From the NCBI GenBank assembly GCA_964432875.1, contig CAYSPJ010000007.1, positions 1 through 64,000 of the forward strand: a stretch of 64,000 nucleotides of DNA, given 5' to 3'. The position numbers and the translations under genes were made by a program. The stretch is from JACJYE01 sp964432875 (GTDB taxonomy: Bacteria; Bacteroidota; Bacteroidia; Chitinophagales; Saprospiraceae). The notes beneath the pieces were generated by a model. That model saw only the letters and a program-made list of their open reading frames with translations. It did no database searches and was not told the DNA's origin. Shown one piece after another: positions 1 through 7,277 of this stretch. How positions within the stretch are numbered: position 1 is the first letter of the stretch; every line of letters starts with the position of its first letter.

Positions 1-170
1 CCCTGCGCCTGCGCAACGAACTGGGCCAGCTCATCGAAGAGCGCCGCCTGGATGAACTGCCGGAGCGCCTGGATTGGGATATTCATACCATGAACCCCGG
101 CATGTACTTTATTGAAGTGCATGCGGAAGGGCAGCTGCCGCAGACGCTGCGCTTCGTGAAGGTACAGTAA
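1..170 (+). CDS. C-terminal end of a secreted T9SS cargo protein (partial)
   Basis: Only the last ~55 codons are in the window; reading from base 3 gives an uninterrupted frame that ends at TAA 168-170. The final residues (GMYFIEVHAEG, then LRFVKVQ) match the closing strands of type A T9SS sorting domains, which usually read G.Y.v.v....g....kl.k. By family knowledge such a domain directs a protein with a signal peptide through the outer membrane, where it is anchored or released. The function of the mature protein cannot be told because the rest lies upstream. A strong hairpin follows 26 bases after the stop. Confidence 0.7.
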   Translation, partial: LRLRNELGQLIEERRLDELPERLDWDIHTMNPGMYFIEVHAEGQLPQTLRFVKVQ

Positions 171-195
171 GCTGCTGGAGCAAGATACCTGTCGC

Positions 196-243
196 CCAAC
201 GCCACCTTTGCCTGCTTCGGGTAAAAGGTGGCGTTGGCATTTT
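196..243 (+). terminator. Intrinsic terminator after the T9SS cargo gene
   Basis: A perfect 14-bp stem (CCAACGCCACCTTT at 196-209 with AAAGGTGGCGTTGG at 224-237) encloses a 14-base loop and is followed by CATTTT. It lies just after a stop codon and before an independent gene, so termination of the upstream transcript is the simplest reading. Confidence 0.7.
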
Positions 244-415
244 CATGCCCTGGCTTTACCACAAGACGGTGGATTGCGGTATCCATTGCTAAAAAAGCTG
301 GCCTCAAGAGCTTGATATATCTCCGGGATAGCTATATTTACTGGCTATTCTGGCAGGGGTTTCCTAGGCACCAAATTTGAAATCGCTCCAGTTCAATCAC
401 AATTCATCAAAAACT

Positions 416-1135
416 ATGCTGCGACTCCTGCTGCCTGCCTTTATCCTGCTCAGCTTATTTCACTTATGGGCCGAGCACCAACAATCTGAAGTACTCATCC
501 TGGCCACCAAGCCCATGCTGCTCAGCTTACTTGCACTGTGGTTTTACCTGCGGATGCGCCCCCTGCAAGGGCGTTTCCCCCGCTTCATCCTGGCCGGGCT
601 GATTTTCTCTATCGGTGGGGATACTTTGCTGATGCTGGTTGAAAACGGGCCCCGTGGCGAGCAGTTTTTCCTCTATGGGCTGGGCAGCTTCCTGCTGGCG
701 CAATTGAGCTATATGTTGGGCTTCGCCAATTATCCGGGCGCTAAGGGCGGCGCAGTGGCCCAGGGGCCCTGGCGCGTTTGGCCATTTGTGCTGTATCTGG
801 GCGGCATCCTCTTCGCCCTTTGGCCGGGCCTGCCCGCTGCGCTGCAGGTGCCGGTAGCCGTCTACGCCTGCGCCATCGTGGCCATGGCCCTGGCGGGCTT
901 CAACCTGCGCCCCTTGCTGCCGCGCGAGCTTTTCCTCGGCCTCATGGCGGGTATCCTACTTTTCGTCCTTTCCGACAGCCTCATCGCCATCGGCAAATTC
1001 CGCAGCGATGCGGTGGACATCCCCTACCTGCGCCTGCTCATCATGAGCACTTATTTGGCGGGGCAGTATTTTATTGCGCGCAATTGCGTGAGGATGGGCG
1101 GTGTCAAGGTGTCAAGGTTAAAGGGTCAAGGTTAA
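416..1135 (+). CDS. YhhN/TMEM86-family membrane protein (lysoplasmalogenase-like)
   Basis: A 239-residue protein that is almost entirely hydrophobic, with about eight predicted membrane segments. Family-typical motifs are the KP in ATKPMLLSLL near the first helix, GGDTLLML around residue 75, and the FxxGLGSFLLAQLSYMLGF segment. These identify the YhhN family (PF07947), whose studied animal members hydrolyse lysoplasmalogens; bacterial substrates are largely unknown. ATG at 416 is chosen because the frame upstream offers only a TTG at 377. Odd feature: the last residues (VKVSRLKGQG) are encoded by a short degenerate repeat that continues past the stop, so the C-terminus was probably rewritten by repeat insertion. 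Confidence 0.75.
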   Translation: MLRLLLPAFILLSLFHLWAEHQQSEVLILATKPMLLSLLALWFYLRMRPLQGRFPRFILAGLIFSIGGDTLLMLVENGPRGEQFFLYGLGSFLLAQLSYMLGFANYPGAKGGAVAQGPWRVWPFVLYLGGILFALWPGLPAALQVPVAVYACAIVAMALAGFNLRPLLPRELFLGLMAGILLFVLSDSLIAIGKFRSDAVDIPYLRLLIMSTYLAGQYFIARNCVRMGGVKVSRLKGQG

Positions 1136-1160
1136 AGGGTAAAGGGTAAAGGTTAAAGGG
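1102..1160. repeat. Degenerate short tandem repeat (GTCAAGG / AAAGGGT units)
   Basis: About 60 bases made of variants of GTCAAGG, TTAAAGG and AAAGGGT repeated in tandem, covering the 3' end of the YhhN gene and the spacer behind it. Related strings occur on the opposite strand at 4695-4735 and, in a GAGTTTC variant, at 12964-13003. No coding role is evident. Confidence 0.6.
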
Positions 1161-1259
1161 GGGAAGTGGGCGTGGCGGCTAAACCGGCTCAGCTTGCTGG
1201 GCTTGTGGTTATTGAGCAAAACCGAAACACCACACCACTACAACCAACTCAAAGTTTGT

Positions 1260-1267
1260 TATTTTTG
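1260..1267 (+). promoter_or_regulatory. Bacteroidota -7 box upstream of the TonB receptor
   Basis: TATTTTTG matches TAnnTTTG, the -7 element of the Bacteroidota housekeeping sigma factor, 33 bases before the ATG at 1300. No clear TTTG -33 element sits at the expected 19-21 base spacing, so the promoter may be weak or activated. Confidence 0.4.
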
Positions 1268-1299
1268 CACCTTATAAAGCCACTTTAACCACCGAAGCG

Positions 1300-3534
1300 A
1301 TGCTTAAACCTCTACTCCTGCTGCCCCCCATGATGCTCTTATTTTGGCTCTGCCCTAGGCCGCTTTATGCCCAGGAAATCACGGGTAAGGTGCGCGGTAG
1401 CGCAGGCGAGGCCCTCGCCAGTAGCAGCGTTTATTGGCTGGGCACCAGCCAGGGCGTCTCGGCCGATGAGCAGGGTGCCTTCTCCATCAGCAGCAAAGGC
1501 GTCGCCGATTTGCGGCTGGTGGCCAGCTTCGTCGGCTACCAGGCCGATACTTTGCTGGTCGAGGGGCTGGCTTTCGTGGAGTTCGAGCTGCAGGAGATCG
1601 CCAGCTTGCAGGAAGTCACCGTCACTGGGCGGCAGGCGGGGGCCTATATCGCGGCAGCGGCCATCAAGACCGAGGTCATCACCCAAGCGGAATTGGGCAA
1701 GGCGGCTTGCTGCGACCTGGCAGGCTGCTTCGAGACCCAGAGCACGGTGCAGCCCCAGACCACCAACGTCATCACCAACTCCAAAGAGCTGCGCATCCTC
1801 GGGCTTTCCGGGGTTTACAACCAGGTGCTCATCGATGGCTTCCCGCTCATCCAGGGGCTGAGCTATACCTATGGCATCAGCAGCATCCCTGGCATTTTGG
1901 TCGATAACATCTACGTGGCCAAGGGGGCCAACAGCGTCTTGCAGGGCTTCGAGAGCATCAGCGGGCAGATCAATGTGGAGACAAAATCGCCGGAAGATAC
2001 CGACCGCTTGCTGCTGAATGTCTATGTGAACAACTTCCAGGAAAAGCACTTCAACGCCAACTACGCTTTCCGCAAGGGAAAGTGGAGCAACCTCACCGCT
2101 TTCCACACGGTGCAGCCCGCCCGGCAGGTGGACCGCGACCAGGACGGCTTCCTGGATTTACCCCAGCTCACCCGCTATATGCTCTTCAATAAGTGGCAAT
2201 ACGGCGCGGATGAGGGCCGGGGCTGGGATGCCAGCGTCGGGCTGCGCTTGCTCAAAGAGCAGCGCATCGGCGGCCAGCGCGGCTTCGATGCCGATACGCA
2301 GCAGGGCAGCGCGGTGGTCTATGGCCAGACGGTGGATATCGCCCAGCCGGAAATCTCGGGCCGGGCCGGCTTCCGCTTCAACGATGCCCACAAGCTCGTC
2401 CTGCTGGCCTCGGCCTTCCATCACCAGCAGCAGTCCTATTTCGGGCCGCTGCGCTACGATGCCACCCAGGCCAACGCCTATCTCAACCTCCAGCACGAGT
2501 GGGCTTATGGGCAAAACTCGACGCTCAAAACCGGGGCCAGCTTCCGCTATCTGAACCTGGAGGAAGATATCGCTTTCCTCGACAACGCGCTGCTGCGCAC
2601 CTTCGACGGGCGCTACCACCGCCGGGAAACCATCCCGGGCGCTTTCGCGGAAAACGTGCTGAATTTGCTGGATGGGCGGCTCACTTGGATCACCGGCCTG
2701 CGCGGCGACTGGCACAACGAATTCGGCTTTTCGCTCACCCCCCGTACCCTGCTCAAGTACGAGCTGACGCCCCAGGCCAGCCTGCGCGCCAGCGCGGGCA
2801 CGGGCTGGCGCACCGTCAACTTCTTCAGCGAGAACATCGGCCTGCTGGCCAGCTCGCGCGATGTGGTCTTCGAGGAGGCGCTCCGCCCCGAGCGGGCGGC
2901 CAATTTCGGGCTCAATTTTACCCAAAAGTTTGAGCAGCGGCTCGTCTCCGGCTATTTCAGCCTTGACTACTACCAGACGAATTTCCAGAACCAGATTTTC
3001 CCCGATTACGACCGCTCGCCCGGCCAGGCATTCATATATAACTTCACGGGCATCAGCCGCAGCCACGGTTTCCAGGCGGAGGCTAATGCCGAAATCTGGG
3101 AGCGCTTCGGCCTGCGGGCCGGCTACAACTATCTGGACGTTTACCGCCAGGTAAACGAAAACAAGGAATTGCTGCCGTTCAACCCCCGCCACAAATTCCT
3201 GGCCAGCTTCAGCTATGCGCCCTTGAGCGGCCGCTATCACTTCGACGCCAACTTGCATTGGTACGGCGAGCAGCGCCTGCCGGATACCCGCCTGAACCCG
3301 CTGGAGTTTCAGCGGCCAGATTTCTCAGCGCCCTACACCGTCGTCAATGCCCAGTTTACCTACAACTTCCCTCGCTTCGAGCTGTATGCCGGTTGCGAAA
3401 ACATCTTCGACTTCCGCCAATTGCAGCCCATCCTCGGCTGGCAGGATCCCTTCGGCCCGTACTTCGACACGGCTTTCGTGTGGGGGCCGACGCGGGGAAG
3501 GGAGTGGTATGTGGGGGGGCGGTTTAGGTGGTAG
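1300..3534 (+). CDS. TonB-dependent outer-membrane receptor with CarboxypepD-like N-terminal domain
   Basis: A 744-residue protein: signal peptide ending at PLYAQ (about residue 25), carboxypeptidase-regulatory-like domain (about 26-105), plug domain starting at LQEVTVTG (about 105-230), then a 22-strand-type barrel ending in an aromatic residue (GGRFRW). By family knowledge it imports a ligand across the outer membrane using TonB energy. The plug begins with an unusual cysteine cluster, KAACCDLAGCF, followed by ILGLSGVYNQVLIDG. A CC-containing plug of this type occurs in a recurrent Bacteroidota receptor group often assigned to metal uptake, but no metal gene adjoins it here. It stands alone: the YhhN gene precedes it and a non-coding hairpin element follows, so the ligand is unknown. 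Confidence 0.85.
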   Translation: MLKPLLLLPPMMLLFWLCPRPLYAQEITGKVRGSAGEALASSSVYWLGTSQGVSADEQGAFSISSKGVADLRLVASFVGYQADTLLVEGLAFVEFELQEIASLQEVTVTGRQAGAYIAAAAIKTEVITQAELGKAACCDLAGCFETQSTVQPQTTNVITNSKELRILGLSGVYNQVLIDGFPLIQGLSYTYGISSIPGILVDNIYVAKGANSVLQGFESISGQINVETKSPEDTDRLLLNVYVNNFQEKHFNANYAFRKGKWSNLTAFHTVQPARQVDRDQDGFLDLPQLTRYMLFNKWQYGADEGRGWDASVGLRLLKEQRIGGQRGFDADTQQGSAVVYGQTVDIAQPEISGRAGFRFNDAHKLVLLASAFHHQQQSYFGPLRYDATQANAYLNLQHEWAYGQNSTLKTGASFRYLNLEEDIAFLDNALLRTFDGRYHRRETIPGAFAENVLNLLDGRLTWITGLRGDWHNEFGFSLTPRTLLKYELTPQASLRASAGTGWRTVNFFSENIGLLASSRDVVFEEALRPERAANFGLNFTQKFEQRLVSGYFSLDYYQTNFQNQIFPDYDRSPGQAFIYNFTGISRSHGFQAEANAEIWERFGLRAGYNYLDVYRQVNENKELLPFNPRHKFLASFSYAPLSGRYHFDANLHWYGEQRLPDTRLNPLEFQRPDFSAPYTVVNAQFTYNFPRFELYAGCENIFDFRQLQPILGWQDPFGPYFDTAFVWGPTRGREWYVGGRFRW

Positions 3535-3566
3535 CTGGAATAGGTTGTCCTCAGTGAGCGCTACGG

Positions 3567-3992
3567 TTAGGACACATTTTTACGCATGGCATGCTCCACG
3601 TTCGACCCCTTCAGGGTCGTGAAAAACGTTGCTACATTTGACCCCGGACTCTCGTCCGGGGCTATTCATGGTGAACCCCTTCAGGGTTCTGGCGGATGTG
3701 TTTAGCGCTATCTGATGCCTGTAAGCGCAGGCATGGTGAGCCAACGGCTTCGTAGTTGGCGGCTTTCGGCAGCTAAAGTCCCGCTAAAAGTTCCTTTTAG
3801 CGGGATACACGCAAAGTTGCCCGCGCGCCCCGCGCGCCAGGGCATCCCGTTGAACGTTCAGTGGACGTTCGGACGGGACAACCGCTCTCGCAGTAGCCCG
3901 CTCTTACAGCCAACGTCACTGGCCTTGTGCTTTTTTCGCGCTAAACACCTACGTTCTGGCGGGTGAGCGCGCTTTTTTAAAATGTGTCCTAA
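3567..3992. mobile_element. Hairpin-rich non-coding element with 14-bp terminal inverted repeats
   Basis: The interval is bounded by TTAGGACACATTTT (3567-3580) and its exact reverse complement AAAATGTGTCCTAA (3979-3992); a TA lies inside each outer edge, as expected for TA-target insertion. It contains no convincing gene. Instead there are successive hairpins: CGACCC-CTTCA-GGGTCG (3603-3619), CCCCGGAC/GTCCGGGG (3642-3661), GAACCC-CTTCA-GGGTTC (3673-3689), ATGCCTG/CAGGCAT (3715-3734), GCCAAC/GTTGGC (3740-3760), an 11-bp perfect stem CCCGCTAAAAG/CTTTTAGCGGG (3780-3804), TCCCGT/ACGGGA (3845-3878), and CGCGCT/AGCGCG followed by T6 (3937-3978). It could be a MITE, a cluster of REP-type palindromes, or a structured RNA gene. 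Confidence 0.55.
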
Positions 3993-4036
3993 TAGTAACT
4001 CGGGGAGGGAGGGGTGATTTGAATAGGCTTTTTCTA

Positions 4037-4426
4037 TTACTTCATATGAGCGTCGATACAAATCAGTCCATCTATCGACTTGAAATCGGAAGTATTGCGA
4101 GTCACCAAGACGAGATTATAGCTCAACGCAGTTCCAGCAATAATAGCATCTGGCAGCTTGATTTTTAAAGATTTGCGCAAATCAATGGTCTTTTGGATCA
4201 CCGCCTCTGATAGCGGCAGAATATTAGAGTTGTTTACGAAATCTTCGAGCGTTTTCATTTCAGATGTGGAACCGTTAAAGCTCAATAGCTCTATTTGATT
4301 GATGACAGATAGGCAATGCATGTCTTGATCAATAATGCCCTGCAACCAATTGCTGCCAGAGGCTGGCAATACAGCACCTAAAAATTCTATGACAGCATTG
4401 GTGTCGATTAGATACTGCGTTCCCAT
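4037..4426 (-). CDS. PIN-domain ribonuclease toxin (VapC-like)
   Basis: A 129-residue protein with the PIN fold signature: first acidic residue in YLIDTNAVIEFL (residues 5-16), a conserved E near INQIELLSF, DLRKSLKIKLPDAIIAGTAL with the third acidic position, and the closing VTRNTSDFKSI. By family knowledge these acidic residues bind Mg or Mn and cut RNA, often tRNA or rRNA. It overlaps the 3' end of the upstream gene by 19 bases, the normal arrangement of an antitoxin-toxin operon. Base composition is lower in GC than the surrounding genes, consistent with horizontal acquisition. Confidence 0.8.
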   Translation of the reverse strand: MGTQYLIDTNAVIEFLGAVLPASGSNWLQGIIDQDMHCLSVINQIELLSFNGSTSEMKTLEDFVNNSNILPLSEAVIQKTIDLRKSLKIKLPDAIIAGTALSYNLVLVTRNTSDFKSIDGLICIDAHMK

Positions 4427-4617
4427 TCTGAACGGCTTTCTTGGGTGTGTTCTAACATTTTTATGGCAGTTTCTTTAGAAATGCTGCCAGCCCATAGGCG
4501 CTTAGGCTTACTTTTTTTCTTATCGCTAGAAATCAACCGCAATATATTGAGCTGCTCTAATTGCCGGAGCAGAGCCAAAGCGTCATCATTAAGCAATTCT
4601 ACTGTTATAACTTGCAT
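4408..4617 (-). CDS. Antitoxin partner of the PIN toxin
   Basis: A 69-residue protein starting MQVITVELLNDDAL. It is followed in the same transcript by the PIN-domain toxin, which it overlaps. The C-terminal part (SKPKRLWAGSISKETAIKML) is basic and resembles the toxin-binding tails of small Bacteroidota antitoxins of this arrangement; I see no classical DNA-binding motif. An upstream ATG at 4650 is also in frame, but the promoter at 4661-4691 would start RNA about 4655, leaving it almost without a leader, so the ATG at 4617 is preferred. Assignment rests mainly on gene context. Confidence 0.65.
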   Translation of the reverse strand: MQVITVELLNDDALALLRQLEQLNILRLISSDKKKSKPKRLWAGSISKETAIKMLEHTQESRSEWERSI

Positions 4618-4660
4618 ATCAATTTCTTTATTATGAATCATGCTATTCAATAGCGCTTGC

Positions 4661-4691
4661 CAAAGTTAGCAGATATTCTTGATAACTGCAA
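4661..4691 (-). promoter_or_regulatory. Promoter of the toxin-antitoxin operon
   Basis: Read on the minus strand: TTG (4691-4689), 20 bases, then TAACTTTG (4668-4661), close to the ideal Bacteroidota promoter. It points into the antitoxin gene, whose preferred ATG lies 44 bases downstream of the -7 box. Confidence 0.6.
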
Positions 4692-4694
4692 GTT

Positions 4695-4735
4695 TTTTTA
4701 CCCTGCGCCCTTAGGTTAAACTTTACCCTTTTTTT
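4695..4735. repeat. Short degenerate repeat remnant
   Basis: On the minus strand this reads AAAAAAAGGGTAAAGTTTA and continues with another GGGTAAA, units like those at 1102-1160. It lies between the antitoxin promoter and the 3' end of the neighbouring T9SS cargo gene. Confidence 0.4.
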
Positions 4736-4828
4736 ATAGTGAACAGAACTCCGAGGCTACGGCCCGGCTGCGAGTTTTCCTGCCGCCATACTGGCCGCGG
4801 TCAAAACACCTATGCCGGCCGAGCCCCC

Positions 4829-7198
4829 CTAATACACCACGATCCGCTCGGCCCAAGCGCCGCTGCGGCTTTCGAGGCGCAGCAGGTAAGCCCCCGGCGG
4901 CAGGCCGGCCAGGCTGAAGTGGTAGCGCCAGGGCGGCCCCCCGCCCACGGCCTGCCACGACAGGCCGTGGCGCGCGCCGCCGATGCCCAGCAGCTGCGCG
5001 CCCAGCAGCGGCTCCGCGCCCTCGGCCCACAGCTCGCCGGCCGTGGGGTTGGGGTAGCAGCGCCAGCCGGCCGCCGGGCCGCCCGGCCCGGCGCTGCCCG
5101 TCAGCACGCTGATGTACACCCGCAGGATGCTGTCGCAGCCGTTGGCGGCGGCATGCGCCTCCAGCAGCACCGTGTCCCGCTCGTACGCCACGCCGCCGTA
5201 CAGCTCGCCCGGCAGCAGCGCCACAGCCGTGTCGCCGTAGCTGGCCGGCAGCTCGGACAGGCGCAGCAGGAGCGTGCTGTCGCAGCCCGCCGCCGTGGTG
5301 TAGCCGAAGCTGTACTCCCCCGGGTCGGGCAGCAGGCTGCCCTCCCAATAGAACCCCCGGCCGGCGCAGTACGCCGTGTCCAGTGTGCCGGCGGCCGGCG
5401 GCCGGCGCTCCAGCAGCACCACCTCGATGCTGTCGCAGCCGTGCTGCGTGCGGTGGAAAAACGTGTATGCCCCCGGGCCGGGCAGCAGGCTGTCGGCCCA
5501 GTAGAAAGCCCCGCCTTGGCAGTAGGACGTGTCGATGGCCGCCAGATAGCGGGGCCAGTGGGCCAAGCTCAGGCTCAGCGTGCTGTCGCAGCCTTGGGCC
5601 GTGGCGTAGCGGAACTCGTAATGCCCCGGCGCCGTCAGCGCGCTGTCGCCCCACAGCAGGGCGCGCCCCTCGCACACCGCCGTGTCGATGGCCGCCGCGG
5701 CGCTTTCATAGGCCGCGACCTGCAGGGCCACGATGCTGTCGCAGCCCAGCGCCGTGCGGTAGCTCAGGGTGTACAGCCCCGGGGTCGCGATCAGGGTGTC
5801 GCCCCAGGCCAGCGCGCCGCCCTGGCAGAAGCCCGTGTCCACCGCCGTGTAGAGCGGCGGGCACTCGACGGTGGTGAAAACGCGGCTCTCGCAGCCCTCG
5901 GCGGCCCCGAAGACGTGGTTGTAGGGCAGCACCGCGGCATAGACCGTGGCGCCTTGCGGCAGCGGCCCCGCCACCTGGTAGAAGGTGTCCTGCCCCACGT
6001 CTTGCCGGGGCAGGATGTCGTCCGCCCCCGGCGCGCTGCCCAGCTGCAGGTAGTAGCCGTCGAAGCAGCCGTGGGCCGCCGGCCAGCTCAGCAGCGGCTG
6101 GAGGGGCGCCGGCGACGGCAGCGGCGCCGGCAGCGGCCCGCAGGCCGCCGGCCGGCCGCGGTAGCGGTAGAGGCGGCCGACAGATGTGGTCAGGAAGGCC
6201 AGGGTGTCGCTGACTGGAAACATGAAATATGGGAACATGATCTCCGCATGTTGCCGCTTCCAGCTCGCCCCGCCGTCGGTGGTGACATAAATGCGGCCTA
6301 AAATATTGGTGGTATCTAAATTATTGCTGCCTATTGCCAGCGCCGCCCAGCCCAAGCTGTCATTGGCGAAATCTGGCGGCTGGGCGTGATAACGCCCGAG
6401 ACCTTCGAAATCGACCTCTTCTACGAGCGGCATCGGCGACCAAGTCGCGCCGCCGTCCACCGTCCTTTGAAGATGATAATCATCGCTCGTCCCCCACCAG
6501 CCTAGGTTTTCAGTTAAAAAAACAGGTTTCAAACGGGCAGTGCTATTGCTGTTGGGGATTATCACGATTTCCTGCCCCATCAGTTTGAACAACCAAGCAC
6601 TCCCTCCTTGTCTTCCATAAGTATATAGAGTGTCTTCTGTAGCATAAGAAATAGCATTATACCCTATAAAGCTTAGACTAGCATCTTGAAATTCACAATG
6701 CCATGTATTACCCCCATCTTCGGTCTTGAAGATCGAGCCATCTACTGATACTGCCCAACCATGTGTTGAAGATACGAAGCGTATGCCAGAGACATTTCTG
6801 ATAATTTGTTGCCCTCCTCCTATCAAGGTGGCGCTCACTGCTGTCCAAGTTTCACCGCCATCAGACGTCGTCATCATTGGCACCGAATTTGGCGCTCCTA
6901 TAAACCCTCTTGATTCATCCAGAAAATGTATTGCAACAATGCCTGGACGACCAAATGTTTGTTGTGAGTAAGGCGAATAGCCGAATTCCCAAGATTCACC
7001 CCTATCCCTAGTGACGCATAAAATATTGCTTTGACCTCCTACCCAAAAAATGCTATCATTAATTGTGCACACAGTGTGTATGAACCCGAAATTAGGCTGT
7101 GCATAGGGGGAAATGTTTAATATCTCCTCCCAGCATTGCCCGTAGCCGGGTATCGCCCCCGCCAAGCACAGCAATAGCGCGATGATCTTGTTTTTCAT
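4829..7198 (-). CDS. Secreted BNR-repeat protein with Cys-rich tandem repeats and T9SS sorting domain
   Basis: A 789-residue protein. Signal peptide: MKNKIIALLLCLAGAIPGYG. Residues about 25-350 hold repeated TSDGGETW / TEDGGNTW / TVDGGATW / TTDGGASW motifs, the Asp-box (BNR, Ycf48-like) signature of a beta-propeller. Residues about 445-690 contain four good and one degenerate copy of a ~50-residue repeat of the form DTxxCxGxxxxW...PGxYxFxxxTAxGCDS. The end (CYPNPTAGELWAEG ... AERIVVY) is a type A T9SS sorting domain. Likely a surface or released protein; no catalytic residues are recognisable, and propellers of this type often serve as binding platforms. The part encoding the repeats (about 4829-6180) is much more GC-rich than the propeller part. 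It has its own ATG and lies tail-to-head with the next cargo gene. Confidence 0.8.
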   Translation of the reverse strand: MKNKIIALLLCLAGAIPGYGQCWEEILNISPYAQPNFGFIHTVCTINDSIFWVGGQSNILCVTRDRGESWEFGYSPYSQQTFGRPGIVAIHFLDESRGFIGAPNSVPMMTTSDGGETWTAVSATLIGGGQQIIRNVSGIRFVSSTHGWAVSVDGSIFKTEDGGNTWHCEFQDASLSFIGYNAISYATEDTLYTYGRQGGSAWLFKLMGQEIVIIPNSNSTARLKPVFLTENLGWWGTSDDYHLQRTVDGGATWSPMPLVEEVDFEGLGRYHAQPPDFANDSLGWAALAIGSNNLDTTNILGRIYVTTDGGASWKRQHAEIMFPYFMFPVSDTLAFLTTSVGRLYRYRGRPAACGPLPAPLPSPAPLQPLLSWPAAHGCFDGYYLQLGSAPGADDILPRQDVGQDTFYQVAGPLPQGATVYAAVLPYNHVFGAAEGCESRVFTTVECPPLYTAVDTGFCQGGALAWGDTLIATPGLYTLSYRTALGCDSIVALQVAAYESAAAAIDTAVCEGRALLWGDSALTAPGHYEFRYATAQGCDSTLSLSLAHWPRYLAAIDTSYCQGGAFYWADSLLPGPGAYTFFHRTQHGCDSIEVVLLERRPPAAGTLDTAYCAGRGFYWEGSLLPDPGEYSFGYTTAAGCDSTLLLRLSELPASYGDTAVALLPGELYGGVAYERDTVLLEAHAAANGCDSILRVYISVLTGSAGPGGPAAGWRCYPNPTAGELWAEGAEPLLGAQLLGIGGARHGLSWQAVGGGPPWRYHFSLAGLPPGAYLLRLESRSGAWAERIVVY

Positions 7199-7277
7199 GA
7201 GATGCTATATTTTACCAAACGCAAGCTGGGATATTTACCCAGCTTGCGCATCGATTACTCAAAACGGTTGTCCTGTC

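Noticed and set aside
1339..3258. Two long minus-strand open frames
   Set aside because: Shadows of the TonB-dependent receptor, which has a signal peptide, plug and barrel on the plus strand.
3567..3992. Complete insertion sequence
   Set aside because: No transposase frame lies between the inverted repeats; at most it is a non-autonomous element.
4739..6301. 520-codon open frame on the plus strand
   Set aside because: It is antisense to the GC-rich part of the T9SS cargo gene; composition is Arg/Ala/Gly-rich without domains, as expected when stops are rare in GC-rich DNA.
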